Positions 40,637 through 48,359 of a stretch of 52,319 nucleotides of DNA are shown here, piece by piece. The notes beneath the pieces are model-generated. The model was given only the letters and a program-made list of their open reading frames with translations. It did no database searches and was not told the origin of the DNA. Both the position numbers and the translations under genes were made by a program. Position 1 is the first letter of the stretch, and each line of letters opens with the position of its first letter. The stretch comes from Coemansia sp. RSA 1804 (lineage: Eukaryota; Kickxellomycota; Kickxellomycetes; Kickxellales; Kickxellaceae): assembly GCA_027578815.1 (NCBI GenBank), contig JANBTH010000029.1:1-52319 (forward strand), given 5' to 3'.

Positions 40637-40986
40637 TAATTATCGGGGTATGTAGTTCTATTGGAGGAGTGTTGCTTGCTTGCCTTCTTTTCCTCCTGTA
40701 TAGACTGTGGAAACGTCGCAAGACAAACAAAGTTGATCCGCTTAGACAAGCTGCTATCCAAAGAATGCTCGAAACTGATATTGGCGGCACAACTGTACCG
40801 CCGCCACAGCAATCAAGCACTCATCAAACCGATGGCCGAAACGCCAACTTAACAATAGCTGCCATGTTGGACTATGACTTGCCACCGATATACGATGATC
40901 CGCAGACAAACGATAGTACAGCAGGGGAGGGTGAAAATCAGAGCAACCTTGGCAATAGCAGGAGTAGTTTGCATAAGAAGACTTGA
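40625..40986 (+). pseudogene. P7 tail out of frame: membrane helix and cytoplasmic PPIY tail
   Basis: In the -1 frame relative to P7 the sequence reads on from the A run as a helix (IIIIGVCSSIGGVLLACLLFLLY), basic RLWKRRK, then a tail with DYDLPPIYDD and stop TGA at 40984-40986. This matches the helix, stop-transfer and PPxY tail of the other P proteins in order and spacing. It has no plausible start of its own. I therefore treat it as the separated 3' part of P7. It would be expressed only if the A run is read through in the shifted frame. Confidence 0.8.
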
Positions 40987-41683
40987 GCATGTTATGATTG
41001 TGGTCCTTTGTTTTTCTTCTTTTTGGCGTTTGAAGGTGGTTTAGGTGCTAGACGAGAACTGTTCTTTTTATTGTTTTTCTATTTTTTTCTATTTTTTTCT
41101 ATTTATATTTTTATGCTTGAACAGCAAAGAATAGCAAATGCATTGAGATTTTCTATATTAATATCAGCAAGAAAAACGATATGCACATCAAAAGAGACGG
41201 GAAAGTGTTATTTTTTTACGATCATTCCTTGTAATCTACGTATTTAATGTATATAGGAGATATGAAAACGAGAGAGAAAGAGACAATGGATTTATTGGAA
41301 GAAACGCTAAATAGTCAAAGAAATAATCAGAAGAAAATGCAAAAAAAACATGGTGCAAAAGAGATAGCGCCGATTGCCCTTTCATGGACTCTATTATCCG
41401 ACCTGTCATCCAGTCGCTCAAAGGGCGGGGAATAGGACGTTAATTTTTATTTTTATTTTGCGGGTGGGCCCCATGACTAGTAGGAGGTGAGCCCATAACT
41501 AGGGGAATAGCCCACTACCCTATTAATTGATCATGACGAATAAAAGCAATATCTTTTTTCTCTTTTACATATTACACCATATCGGTTATTTCATTATATC
41601 AACAGATAACAGTGTATTACTCAGGTGCTGCCATTACTACTATTACTAACCACATATAAAAGATAAAAGAAGGGGGGGAGGCA
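40987..41683. other. spacer P7-RPB4 with pyrimidine-rich tandem repeat
   Basis: A 10-bp T-rich repeat (TTTTTTTCTA) runs at about 41075-41105. Composition changes from AT-rich to GC-rich over 41.45-41.7 kb. No gene is seen. Confidence 0.45.
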
Positions 41684-42115
41684 ATGATCAAAAGAAAGAC
41701 CCAGCCGCGCGCGCAACCCGAGGGTGAGCTGGATGCGGGCAAACTGGAGCTAGGCGAGGACTTCCAGGACGCCGAGTGTCTGCTGATATCGGAGGTGAAG
41801 GTGCTGCTGGAGGCGCAGTACGAGGGGAGGAAGGGAGAGGAGGAGGACAAGGAGATGTCGGGGGTGTTTACTAGGACGCTGGAGTACGTGCAGAAGTTCG
41901 GCCGGTACACGAACAGGGACACGATCAAGGAGGTCCGGGCGCTGATGAAGCCGACGAGCCTGCATCCGTTCGAGTGCGCGCAGCTGGGCAACCTCTGTTG
42001 CTCCGAGTACGAGGAGGCCAAGTCGCTTGTCCCCAGTATTGGCGACAAGATCGGCGATGAGGACCTGGACTCGCTGCTGAAGCAGATGGACAGCCTGAAG
42101 AAGTACCAGGGATGA
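41684..42115 (+). CDS. RPB4: RNA polymerase II subunit Rpb4
   Basis: Subunit of RNA polymerase II that forms the stalk with Rpb7. The 143-residue product starts at ATG 41684. It has the family order: ELGEDFQDAECLLISEVKVLLEA (start of the conserved region), then MSGVFTRTLEYVQKFGRYTNRDTIKEVRALM, then LHPFECAQLGNLCCSEYEEAKSLVPSI and a short C-terminal helix with LLKQMDSLKKYQG. Length equals animal POLR2D and is shorter than budding-yeast Rpb4, which has an insertion. There are no introns. It begins the GC-rich housekeeping block and is co-oriented with MRPL22. Confidence 0.95.
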   Translation: MIKRKTQPRAQPEGELDAGKLELGEDFQDAECLLISEVKVLLEAQYEGRKGEEEDKEMSGVFTRTLEYVQKFGRYTNRDTIKEVRALMKPTSLHPFECAQLGNLCCSEYEEAKSLVPSIGDKIGDEDLDSLLKQMDSLKKYQG

Positions 42116-42509
42116 GGAAGAAGATCATAGCAGAGGTGGGGAGGTGTAGCTTTTTTTTTTTGGTTTGTTTTGCTTTCGTTGTTGTTATTGGCAAGAGTGG
42201 TAAACTCATAACACAAAGCGTAAACTGACAAACGCGCGAATTAATTAAGGGGAAGAAGGATCAAGGATATCAGCAGATCAGATCGGGGTGTTATCAGAAC
42301 CACTTGGTTTTTTCTTCTTTTTGGCATTCACGATTATTAATAATATTGTTTTTTCCATCCCTCCTTTTTTCTCTCTTTAATTCCACGTCGCTTTATTTAT
42401 TTTGTTGTTGTTGTTTGTGAATCCAATACTAGAAGCCCAATCCGCGCAAGAAGGCGGGTAGAACACTGTCGAAACAGAAGAGACGGAAACGAGTGCAGAG
42501 ACAAGAAAA
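42116..42509. other. spacer RPB4-MRPL22
   Basis: A 394-bp interval with T-rich tracts, holding the RPB4 3' end and the MRPL22 promoter. No gene is seen. Confidence 0.45.
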
Positions 42510-43346
42510 ATGTTCAGGGCAATCAAGAGCGTCGGACGACTCGGGGCGGCGGCTGGATTGGGTAGTACGGGTGGAGCGAGAGTAGTAGCCGCAGGACGGA
42601 TGAATGCCAGAGCAGCAGGTGCGTATGTAGGGGAATTCCAGCACCGCCAGCAGCAACCGTATAGCAGCAGCACCGACAGCGATAGCAGCAGCAGCAGCAC
42701 GGAGAAGAAACTGGACAGGAGCATGAAGACGCAGACGGAGATCCGGAACGAGCAGAGCAACGTGTTCGTGGAAGCAGTGAACGAAGTGACCAAGGAAGCG
42801 GACATGAAGCGGGTGCGCACGGGGCCGGGAAAGCTGGGCACGGAGCGGATCAGGGAGTACGGGTACAGCACGAAGAACTTCCAGGTGAGTCCGCGCAAGC
42901 TGCGGATGCTGGCGAAGCAGATCACGGGGCAGCCGGTGATGGAGGCGATCCGGCAGATGGGCGTGTCGAGCAAGAGGGCGGCGGCCAAGATCCACCACTC
43001 GCTGGTGTGGTCGCGCAAGAACGCGGTGTACCAGAAGCAGATGAACCCCGACAATATGTTTGTCAAGCTCGTCAGGGTTGGCAAGGGCACGTATGGGAAG
43101 CGCCTCGTGCCCATGGCCCGCGGCAGGGCGTCGATGGTCAGGCCGCCGCGGGCGCACATGAAGTACGTGCTGTGGGAGAGGATGCCCGAGGAGAAGCCGG
43201 AGCCGCGCAACGTGCTGGAGCGCGCCCTGCTGGCCGGCAGGCGTCCGCGACGCGATGTCAAGGGATTCAAGCTGACCAGGAACGTGTGGATGCCGCTGCG
43301 CGAGAGGCGCTCGGTGATCAACGCCAAGCAGTTCTACAACTGGTGA
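42510..43346 (+). CDS. MRPL22: mitochondrial large-subunit ribosomal protein uL22m
   Basis: Protein of the mitochondrial 54S/39S ribosomal subunit. The 278-residue product has an N-terminal presequence rich in Arg, Ala and Gly, then a Gln/Ser-rich low-complexity segment (about 44-66, AGC/CAG repeats). The uL22 core begins at TKNFQVSPRKLRMLAKQI (about 121-138), and SSKRAAAKIHHSLVWSRKNA is typical of uL22. The C-terminal extension (PLRERRSVINAKQFYNW) fits fungal mitochondrial members. ATG 42510 is the first Met and gives a good presequence. It is convergent with RSE1, only 103 bp between stop codons. Confidence 0.92.
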   Translation: MFRAIKSVGRLGAAAGLGSTGGARVVAAGRMNARAAGAYVGEFQHRQQQPYSSSTDSDSSSSSTEKKLDRSMKTQTEIRNEQSNVFVEAVNEVTKEADMKRVRTGPGKLGTERIREYGYSTKNFQVSPRKLRMLAKQITGQPVMEAIRQMGVSSKRAAAKIHHSLVWSRKNAVYQKQMNPDNMFVKLVRVGKGTYGKRLVPMARGRASMVRPPRAHMKYVLWERMPEEKPEPRNVLERALLAGRRPRRDVKGFKLTRNVWMPLRERRSVINAKQFYNW

Positions 43347-43449
43347 GGGGAGGAGGGGCCGAGCCCTCGGTGGAGACAGGTTGATAAAGTAGTAGTAAGC
43401 AACAGCGTTATTTTTAAAAGGGAGGTGAATTATAATAGAAAGAGGCGAA

Positions 43450-46400
43450 TCAGAAGGCAAACAGCGACCGCATGTCGTCCAGCTTCTTCAGGATGTCGGA
43501 CACCGAGCGGCCGACATCGTCGGCAATGGCCTGGCGCGCATCGGCGTCGAGCAGGAAGAAGCGCTCGCACAGATCGCCATCGATGGCGGAGCGCGCGGGC
43601 GCCAGCGCCGAGCGGAAGGCGGCGTGGTCGCGGCCGGAGACCGGCGGCGCGCGGTCGCGGATGCTGCGCTCGAGGGCGCGCAGCGTGTCGGCGTCGGCGC
43701 GCGAGAGCAGCGGAATGGCGGCGCCCAGGGATCCGAGCAGCGTGGCAAGCAGAACGACCGGGCGCGCGCCGGGGACCAGGGCGGCGGTGGTCAGTGCGGT
43801 GGCGATGTCGCCGACGTGGTAGTGCGCAACGACGTCCCAGCGGAAGGGCGCCGCCGCGCTGCTGCTGCCACTGGCCATTGCTGGCGCCGGGGAGCCGGCA
43901 TCCAGGGCGCGCAGCGCAGCCGGCGGCACGCGCAGCGCAACCACGTTGCCGAACTTGTCGCCGGCCACAACGGTGTCGCCGTCGTCGAGCACGTGCATGG
44001 CCGTGATGTAGCGCGGCAGCGAGTCGTCGACGACGGCGCGGAATGAGCGCGCAGCGGCGCTGTAGACGACCAGCCGCACGGACTCCTGCGCATCGCCAAC
44101 AAACACGCGCAGCGCAGTCGGATGCGCGCGCAGCTGGCAGACGGCCGTCGGCGCAACCAGCGCCTGCGCCTTCAGCAGCAGGCGGCGCGCGCCGAGGTCG
44201 TAGAGGCGAACGGCGCGGCCGAGCGCGACCAGCAGCATGCCGGCGAACGGCGCCAGCGCAAGCGGCGCGTCGGCGACGGCGGTCTCGTGCGCGAGCTCGA
44301 GCCGCGTGGCCGCGTCGCGCCAGCGGAACAGGCGCACGCAGGCGGCGGCGCAGGCGCGCGGCCGCAGCGTCATGGCGCGCGCGCAGCCGACGGCGAGGAG
44401 CAGGCGGCCGCCGGGATCCGCCGCAAAGCGCACAAGCGCCAGGCTGACGGCGGCCTCGCCGCGCGGCAGCGCAAACGAGTCGGTGGTTGCGCCGTCGAGC
44501 GGATTGACCACGCGCACGCGCGACACCCACACGCCAGCCGCGCGCTCGGACTCGATGACCGCGAAGTGCCGCGACTCGGGATGCAGCGCCAGCGCGCGCG
44601 GCGTGGCGCCCAGCGGAATCGCAGCCACGTTGACGGCGGCAGCCTCGGGCCGCGCAGCCGCCACGATGCGCAGCGTCGCGCCCGACACCGCCGCCAGCGC
44701 GCCGTCGGGGAGCAGCGGCGTCGGCGCGAGCCCGGCTGCGTGGTCCAGCGCGTCGTACGCGAGCGGAGCAAGCCGCTGCGGCCGGCCGCTGGAGCTGCGC
44801 GGCGCGGCGGCCAGCCACGGCGGCGCATCCGCCGGCATCGCCACGACGGCCGGCGCGCCGCCCACCCGCGCGGCGGCCAGGCGCACGGCGCCGGCGCCAA
44901 CCACGCGCACGCGCGACGCCAGCACGGCGCCGGTCGCGGCGTCGACGTCCGCGCGCACAAGCATGCCGTTGCGCAGCCCGCAGAACACAGACGCCTCGGC
45001 GCCGTTGCCGGCCGCAATGCACGCCACGGCCTCGGGCACCGCCGCCGTCGCCACCACGCCGGCCAGCCGCGCGCTTTCGCCGTCGCTGTCCAGCGCAAAC
45101 ACGCGCACCGCGCAGTCGCCGCATCCGACGGCCACGAAGGCGGCCCGTGCGCGGCCCGCCGCAGGGGGCGCCAGGGCCACGCACGTGATGCCAGGGCCCT
45201 CGGTGTCGATCGTCGCCGCCTCGCGCAGCGCGCCCGTGGCGGCATGCAGCTCGAGCCACACGGCGCGCCCGCTGCCGTGTGCGAGCGCAACAACCGCGGC
45301 GTGCGCGCTGGCGGCGGCGCTCGAGATTGCGCGGGCGCCGGGCGGCCGCCACTCGCGCACGCGCCCGTCGCGCAGCACATGGCGCACGGCGGACGGCGTG
45401 ACCTGCACCATGCCGGAGCCGTCGGCGGCCGACGCAGCGGCCAGCGTCGGCGCGTCGCAGGCGAGCCCGGCGGCGTCGGGCGACTCGGCGACCTCGTCGT
45501 CGCGCAGCTCGAGCACCAGCGTGGCGGCTGCCAGCGACACGACGATGCGCTCGGCGCCGCCGGCCTTCACCGTCCACACGCCGGTTGGCGCGGCCGGCAG
45601 CTCGGCGGCAGCCAGGTCGGCCACCTCGGCGCCGTGCCGCACGATGCGCAGCGCCGCCGACGATGCGGCGCCGCGCCCGCCGGCGGCGTAGATCTGCGGC
45701 GCGCCCTCGCCGGCCAGGTCGTGCGTCTGCGCGGCAACCAGCGGCGCGATGCTGTCGATCTCGTCGACGGCCGCCAGGCTGGCCATCTCGCCGTGCCGCA
45801 CAAAGCGCAGCGCCTCCTCGCTGCTGTCGCCTTGCCCGCCTCCGCCTCCGCCTCCGCCTCCGTCTTCTCCCAGGTTCTCGAACTGCAGCAGCTGGTGGCT
45901 GCCGCCGCCGTCGCGCGTTGCGGCAAACAGGAACCCGGCGCGCAGAATCGCCAGGCTGCCGGCCGGGGCCGCCAGCGTGTCAAAGTACGCGACTCGCACG
46001 CGCCGCGCCGCCATGCCGGCGTCCGTCTCCACCGCGACGCGGAACAGGTCGCCGGCGTCGCTCTGCGCGAGCACGAATGTCGTCGCCTTGGTGCGGTGCA
46101 CGGCGCTGGCAACGATGATCGGAATCTGATCGTCCTCGTCCTCTGCGCTGCGCTGGCGCCGCGGAATCGTGGCCACGCAGGCGGCGCATCCGGCGTGGCG
46201 GAACTCGATCTGCCCGGCCGAGCACACCAGCACGCCCGCCGGCGCACCACCCTCGCTTCCGCCTGCGCCGCCGGGCAGCGCAATCAGGTGGTTGGCGGAG
46301 TCGCTGACATCCGCAGTCCACTTGCGCACAACGTGGTTGAGGCCCAGATCAACCTCGTAGTACGCCAGCACCTTCGCGCCCACGCGCCCGCCGTAGACTC

Positions 46401-46980
46401 CCTCGATGGCGGCGAACACCGGGTTCTCGTACCCGACATCCACGGCCGCCAGCGCAAAGCACACCGTGTGTGCGCGGCTCGCCTCCAGCGGCGACGCAAT
46501 CGCCGGACCACCGCTGCTGCTGTCGCGGGTGACGATGTACACCAGCTTTGCGCGCTCCACGCCGGCCACCATCAGGGCGCGGCCGCTGGGGTCCGCGGCC
46601 ACGTACTGGCCGGCCATGAGGCGGCGGAGCCCGGAGCGCCCGAACTCGTGGCTCTGCGCCTGCCGGAACCTCCGACGCCCCCCCTGTTTCCCCGCCTCGT
46701 ACTCGAGCATCGCCATCGCGCCGCTGTCGCTTGCCAGCACCACGTAGTCCTTCGCCCCTCCGGCTCCGCCGAGCCGGAACGCCGCGATGCTCCGGATCTT
46801 GCAGAACATGTGCTCGCTGTGCTCGATGCTGATCTTGCCCGTCGCTGTGTCTGGCCGCCACACCTCCAGCCATTGGTGCCGGGCCACCACGAGCTCCTGC
46901 TGCTTCCCGCCGGAGAAGTGGCCCACGATCGTTGCTGTTATCGATGTGGGCGGCTGCAGCGTCAGATTGTACAGGATCAT
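43450..46980 (-). CDS. RSE1: splicing factor 3B subunit 3 / Rse1
   Basis: Spliceosomal U2 snRNP protein of the SF3b complex, a triple beta-propeller scaffold related to DDB1 and CPSF160. The single-exon frame encodes 1176 residues (human SF3B3 is 1217) starting MILYNLTLQPP, the family's start. Recognisable stretches include SGGKQQELVV, KDYVVLASDSGAMAMLEYE, RAKLVYIVTRDSS, YEVDLGLNHVVRKW, and a C-terminal CPSF_A-type region with ITAMHVLDDGDTVVAGDKFGNVVAL and PLSRADADTLRALE. A nine-Gly run with GGC codons near 45840-45868 is a lineage-specific insertion. Coding GC is extreme and codons strongly biased to G or C at third positions, which creates very long spurious antisense frames. The C-terminal SVSDILKKLDDMRSLFAF is typical of the family. 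Confidence 0.97.
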   Translation of the reverse strand: MILYNLTLQPPTSITATIVGHFSGGKQQELVVARHQWLEVWRPDTATGKISIEHSEHMFCKIRSIAAFRLGGAGGAKDYVVLASDSGAMAMLEYEAGKQGGRRRFRQAQSHEFGRSGLRRLMAGQYVAADPSGRALMVAGVERAKLVYIVTRDSSSGGPAIASPLEASRAHTVCFALAAVDVGYENPVFAAIEGVYGGRVGAKVLAYYEVDLGLNHVVRKWTADVSDSANHLIALPGGAGGSEGGAPAGVLVCSAGQIEFRHAGCAACVATIPRRQRSAEDEDDQIPIIVASAVHRTKATTFVLAQSDAGDLFRVAVETDAGMAARRVRVAYFDTLAAPAGSLAILRAGFLFAATRDGGGSHQLLQFENLGEDGGGGGGGGGQGDSSEEALRFVRHGEMASLAAVDEIDSIAPLVAAQTHDLAGEGAPQIYAAGGRGAASSAALRIVRHGAEVADLAAAELPAAPTGVWTVKAGGAERIVVSLAAATLVLELRDDEVAESPDAAGLACDAPTLAAASAADGSGMVQVTPSAVRHVLRDGRVREWRPPGARAISSAAASAHAAVVALAHGSGRAVWLELHAATGALREAATIDTEGPGITCVALAPPAAGRARAAFVAVGCGDCAVRVFALDSDGESARLAGVVATAAVPEAVACIAAGNGAEASVFCGLRNGMLVRADVDAATGAVLASRVRVVGAGAVRLAAARVGGAPAVVAMPADAPPWLAAAPRSSSGRPQRLAPLAYDALDHAAGLAPTPLLPDGALAAVSGATLRIVAAARPEAAAVNVAAIPLGATPRALALHPESRHFAVIESERAAGVWVSRVRVVNPLDGATTDSFALPRGEAAVSLALVRFAADPGGRLLLAVGCARAMTLRPRACAAACVRLFRWRDAATRLELAHETAVADAPLALAPFAGMLLVALGRAVRLYDLGARRLLLKAQALVAPTAVCQLRAHPTALRVFVGDAQESVRLVVYSAAARSFRAVVDDSLPRYITAMHVLDDGDTVVAGDKFGNVVALRVPPAALRALDAGSPAPAMASGSSSAAAPFRWDVVAHYHVGDIATALTTAALVPGARPVVLLATLLGSLGAAIPLLSRADADTLRALERSIRDRAPPVSGRDHAAFRSALAPARSAIDGDLCERFFLLDADARQAIADDVGRSVSDILKKLDDMRSLFAF

Positions 46981-46985
46981 ATCCC

Positions 46986-47023
<38 letters not shown>

Positions 47024-47424
47024 GGGGGCGGGGGGCGGGGGAGGGCAGCTAGTGCTTGCTATTCTGTGGCAGTAGTAATAGTAATAGTAACAACAATAAT
47101 AATAATAATAACAGTCGTGGCTGAAGGCGTGAGGAGTTTGTATGTTAGCTCTGTCCTTGTTGTTTGTTTTTTTTTTCGGATCGACCAAGTGGGTGGAGTC
47201 TTCAACTTCGCCACTATGGGTTGTGTCTATTTTTTAGTGGTTAATTTGATCGCGCGGGCTGTGCTGGTTCAGATCACCGCCGCCTCGTTTACCCAATTTT
47301 TTTTTTTTTCCTCATTCATCTACTACATGCCGTCTTCTATTCACTTTATTTTCTCCCGTCTCCCTTTTCTTCTGCTTTAGCTTTAATTCGACTTTTTTTT
47401 TTTTTTCTCTAATTTCCTTCCAAG
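46981..47424. promoter_or_regulatory. divergent promoter region RSE1/RPB5 with (CT)n and G-quadruplex motif
   Basis: Just upstream of the RSE1 start is a (CT)n tract (about 46989-47021, GA on the RSE1 sense strand). It is followed by four G runs separated by single bases (47024-47045), an ideal G-quadruplex pattern on the plus strand. A TAA/TAG-type trinucleotide-rich patch follows at 47070-47110. T-rich tracts precede RPB5. No gene is seen. Confidence 0.6.
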
Positions 47425-48151
47425 ATGGACGACATGCGCGAGGTCACCAGGCTGTGGCGGGTCTACCGCACGGTCCACCAAATGTGCAAGGACAGAGTAA
47501 GTTTACCAATCGGCCAAGCATCCGCATTGTGCTCGACATTCGATACCAAGTAAAAAGGCTAACCATTCTCTAATACCTTTGTTAATTATGGTTCTCTAGA
47601 ACTACCTCGTTGCCAACAGCGACCTGGACCGCACCTTGGACCAGTTCCGCGCGGAGTTTGCGCCAGCCGGCCGCGTGGACCGCACGCGGCTGACATTCGT
47701 GGTGCAGAAGAAGGACGACCCGGCAAACCAGATGTTCGTGTTCTTCCCCGACGAGCTCTCGGTGGGCGTGAAGCCGATCCGCGAGTACATTCTGCGGATG
47801 ACCAAGGAGTCCGTCAACAACTGTGTCATCATCTACCGCAAGACGATGACGTCCAAGGCGAACACGGCCATTGCCGCGCTGTCCGGCAAGTGCCGGGTCG
47901 AGAAGTTCGAGGAGGCCAACCTGCTGGTCAACATCACCGAGCATGAGCTGGTCCCGCAGCACAAGGTCCTCAATGACGACCAGAAGAAGGAGATCCTCAG
48001 ACGGTACAGGCTCAGGGAGACCCAGCTCCCCCGTATCAGCAGCGAGGACCCCGTCGCCAGGTACTACGGCATGAGCCGTGGCCAGGTCGTCCAGATCATC
48101 CGCGCCTCCGAAACCGCCGGCCGCTACGTCACCTACCGCATGTGCATGTGA
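47425..48151 (+). CDS. RPB5: RNA polymerase subunit Rpb5 (shared by Pol I, II, III), two exons
   Basis: Common subunit ABC27 of nuclear RNA polymerases. Exon 1 (47425-47496) encodes MDDMREVTRLWRVYRTVHQMCKDR. The intron has a GTAAGT donor (47497-47502) and a TTCTCTAG acceptor. Exon 2 (47600-48151) begins NYLVANSDLDRTLDQF. The junction is phase 0 and reconstructs the family N-terminus. The total is 207 residues, against 210 in human. The jaw domain (about 1-140) is followed by the conserved assembly domain with HELVPQHKVL, RYRLRETQLPRISSEDPVARYYG and the C-terminal GQVVQIIRASETAGRYVTYR. A very well-conserved gene. Confidence 0.97.
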
Positions 48152-48359
48152 TAGTTCCATCTTTCTTTCTTTCTTATGTTTTGTTTTTTGTCTGTTTGTT
48201 TGTTTATTGTCAATTCTCTCTCTCTCTCTCCCCCCCCCACTCTTTACTACGTTGATCGTTCTGGTGATCTTGGTGCTGGGTCATCTACTGACTGAACAAT
48301 GACCCGCCCCCTCCCCGCCCGCAAAAAGCGTATCACTTGACTATGGATCCACGGCTGTG
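48152..48359. repeat. RPB5-MATE convergent spacer with (CT)n-C9 tract
   Basis: A simple-sequence tract, CT dinucleotides running into nine C (about 48214-48239), lies between the RPB5 stop and the MATE stop, preceded by TTTG repeats. Microsatellite in a 3' spacer. Confidence 0.7.

Noticed and set aside
22886..40986. Annotation of the P proteins as active trypsin-like proteases
   Set aside because: His57 and Asp102 equivalents are replaced in all seven and the GDSGG loop is missing, so activity is not supported.
41617..42231. 204-codon minus frame over RPB4
   Set aside because: Antisense to a well-supported RPB4; Ser-rich translation without family features.
42377..43460. Antisense frames of 316 and 343 codons over MRPL22
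   Set aside because: Low-complexity Leu/Arg/His sequence antisense to a clear uL22m gene. They arise from the same GC-rich codon bias.
44122..47052. 976-codon open frame on the plus strand, also 43430-45577 (715 codons, minus) and 44237-45691 (484 codons, plus)
   Set aside because: They overlap RSE1 in other frames. The extreme GC of RSE1 removes stop codons, and the translations are Arg/Ala/Gly-rich with no domain. RSE1 explains the DNA.
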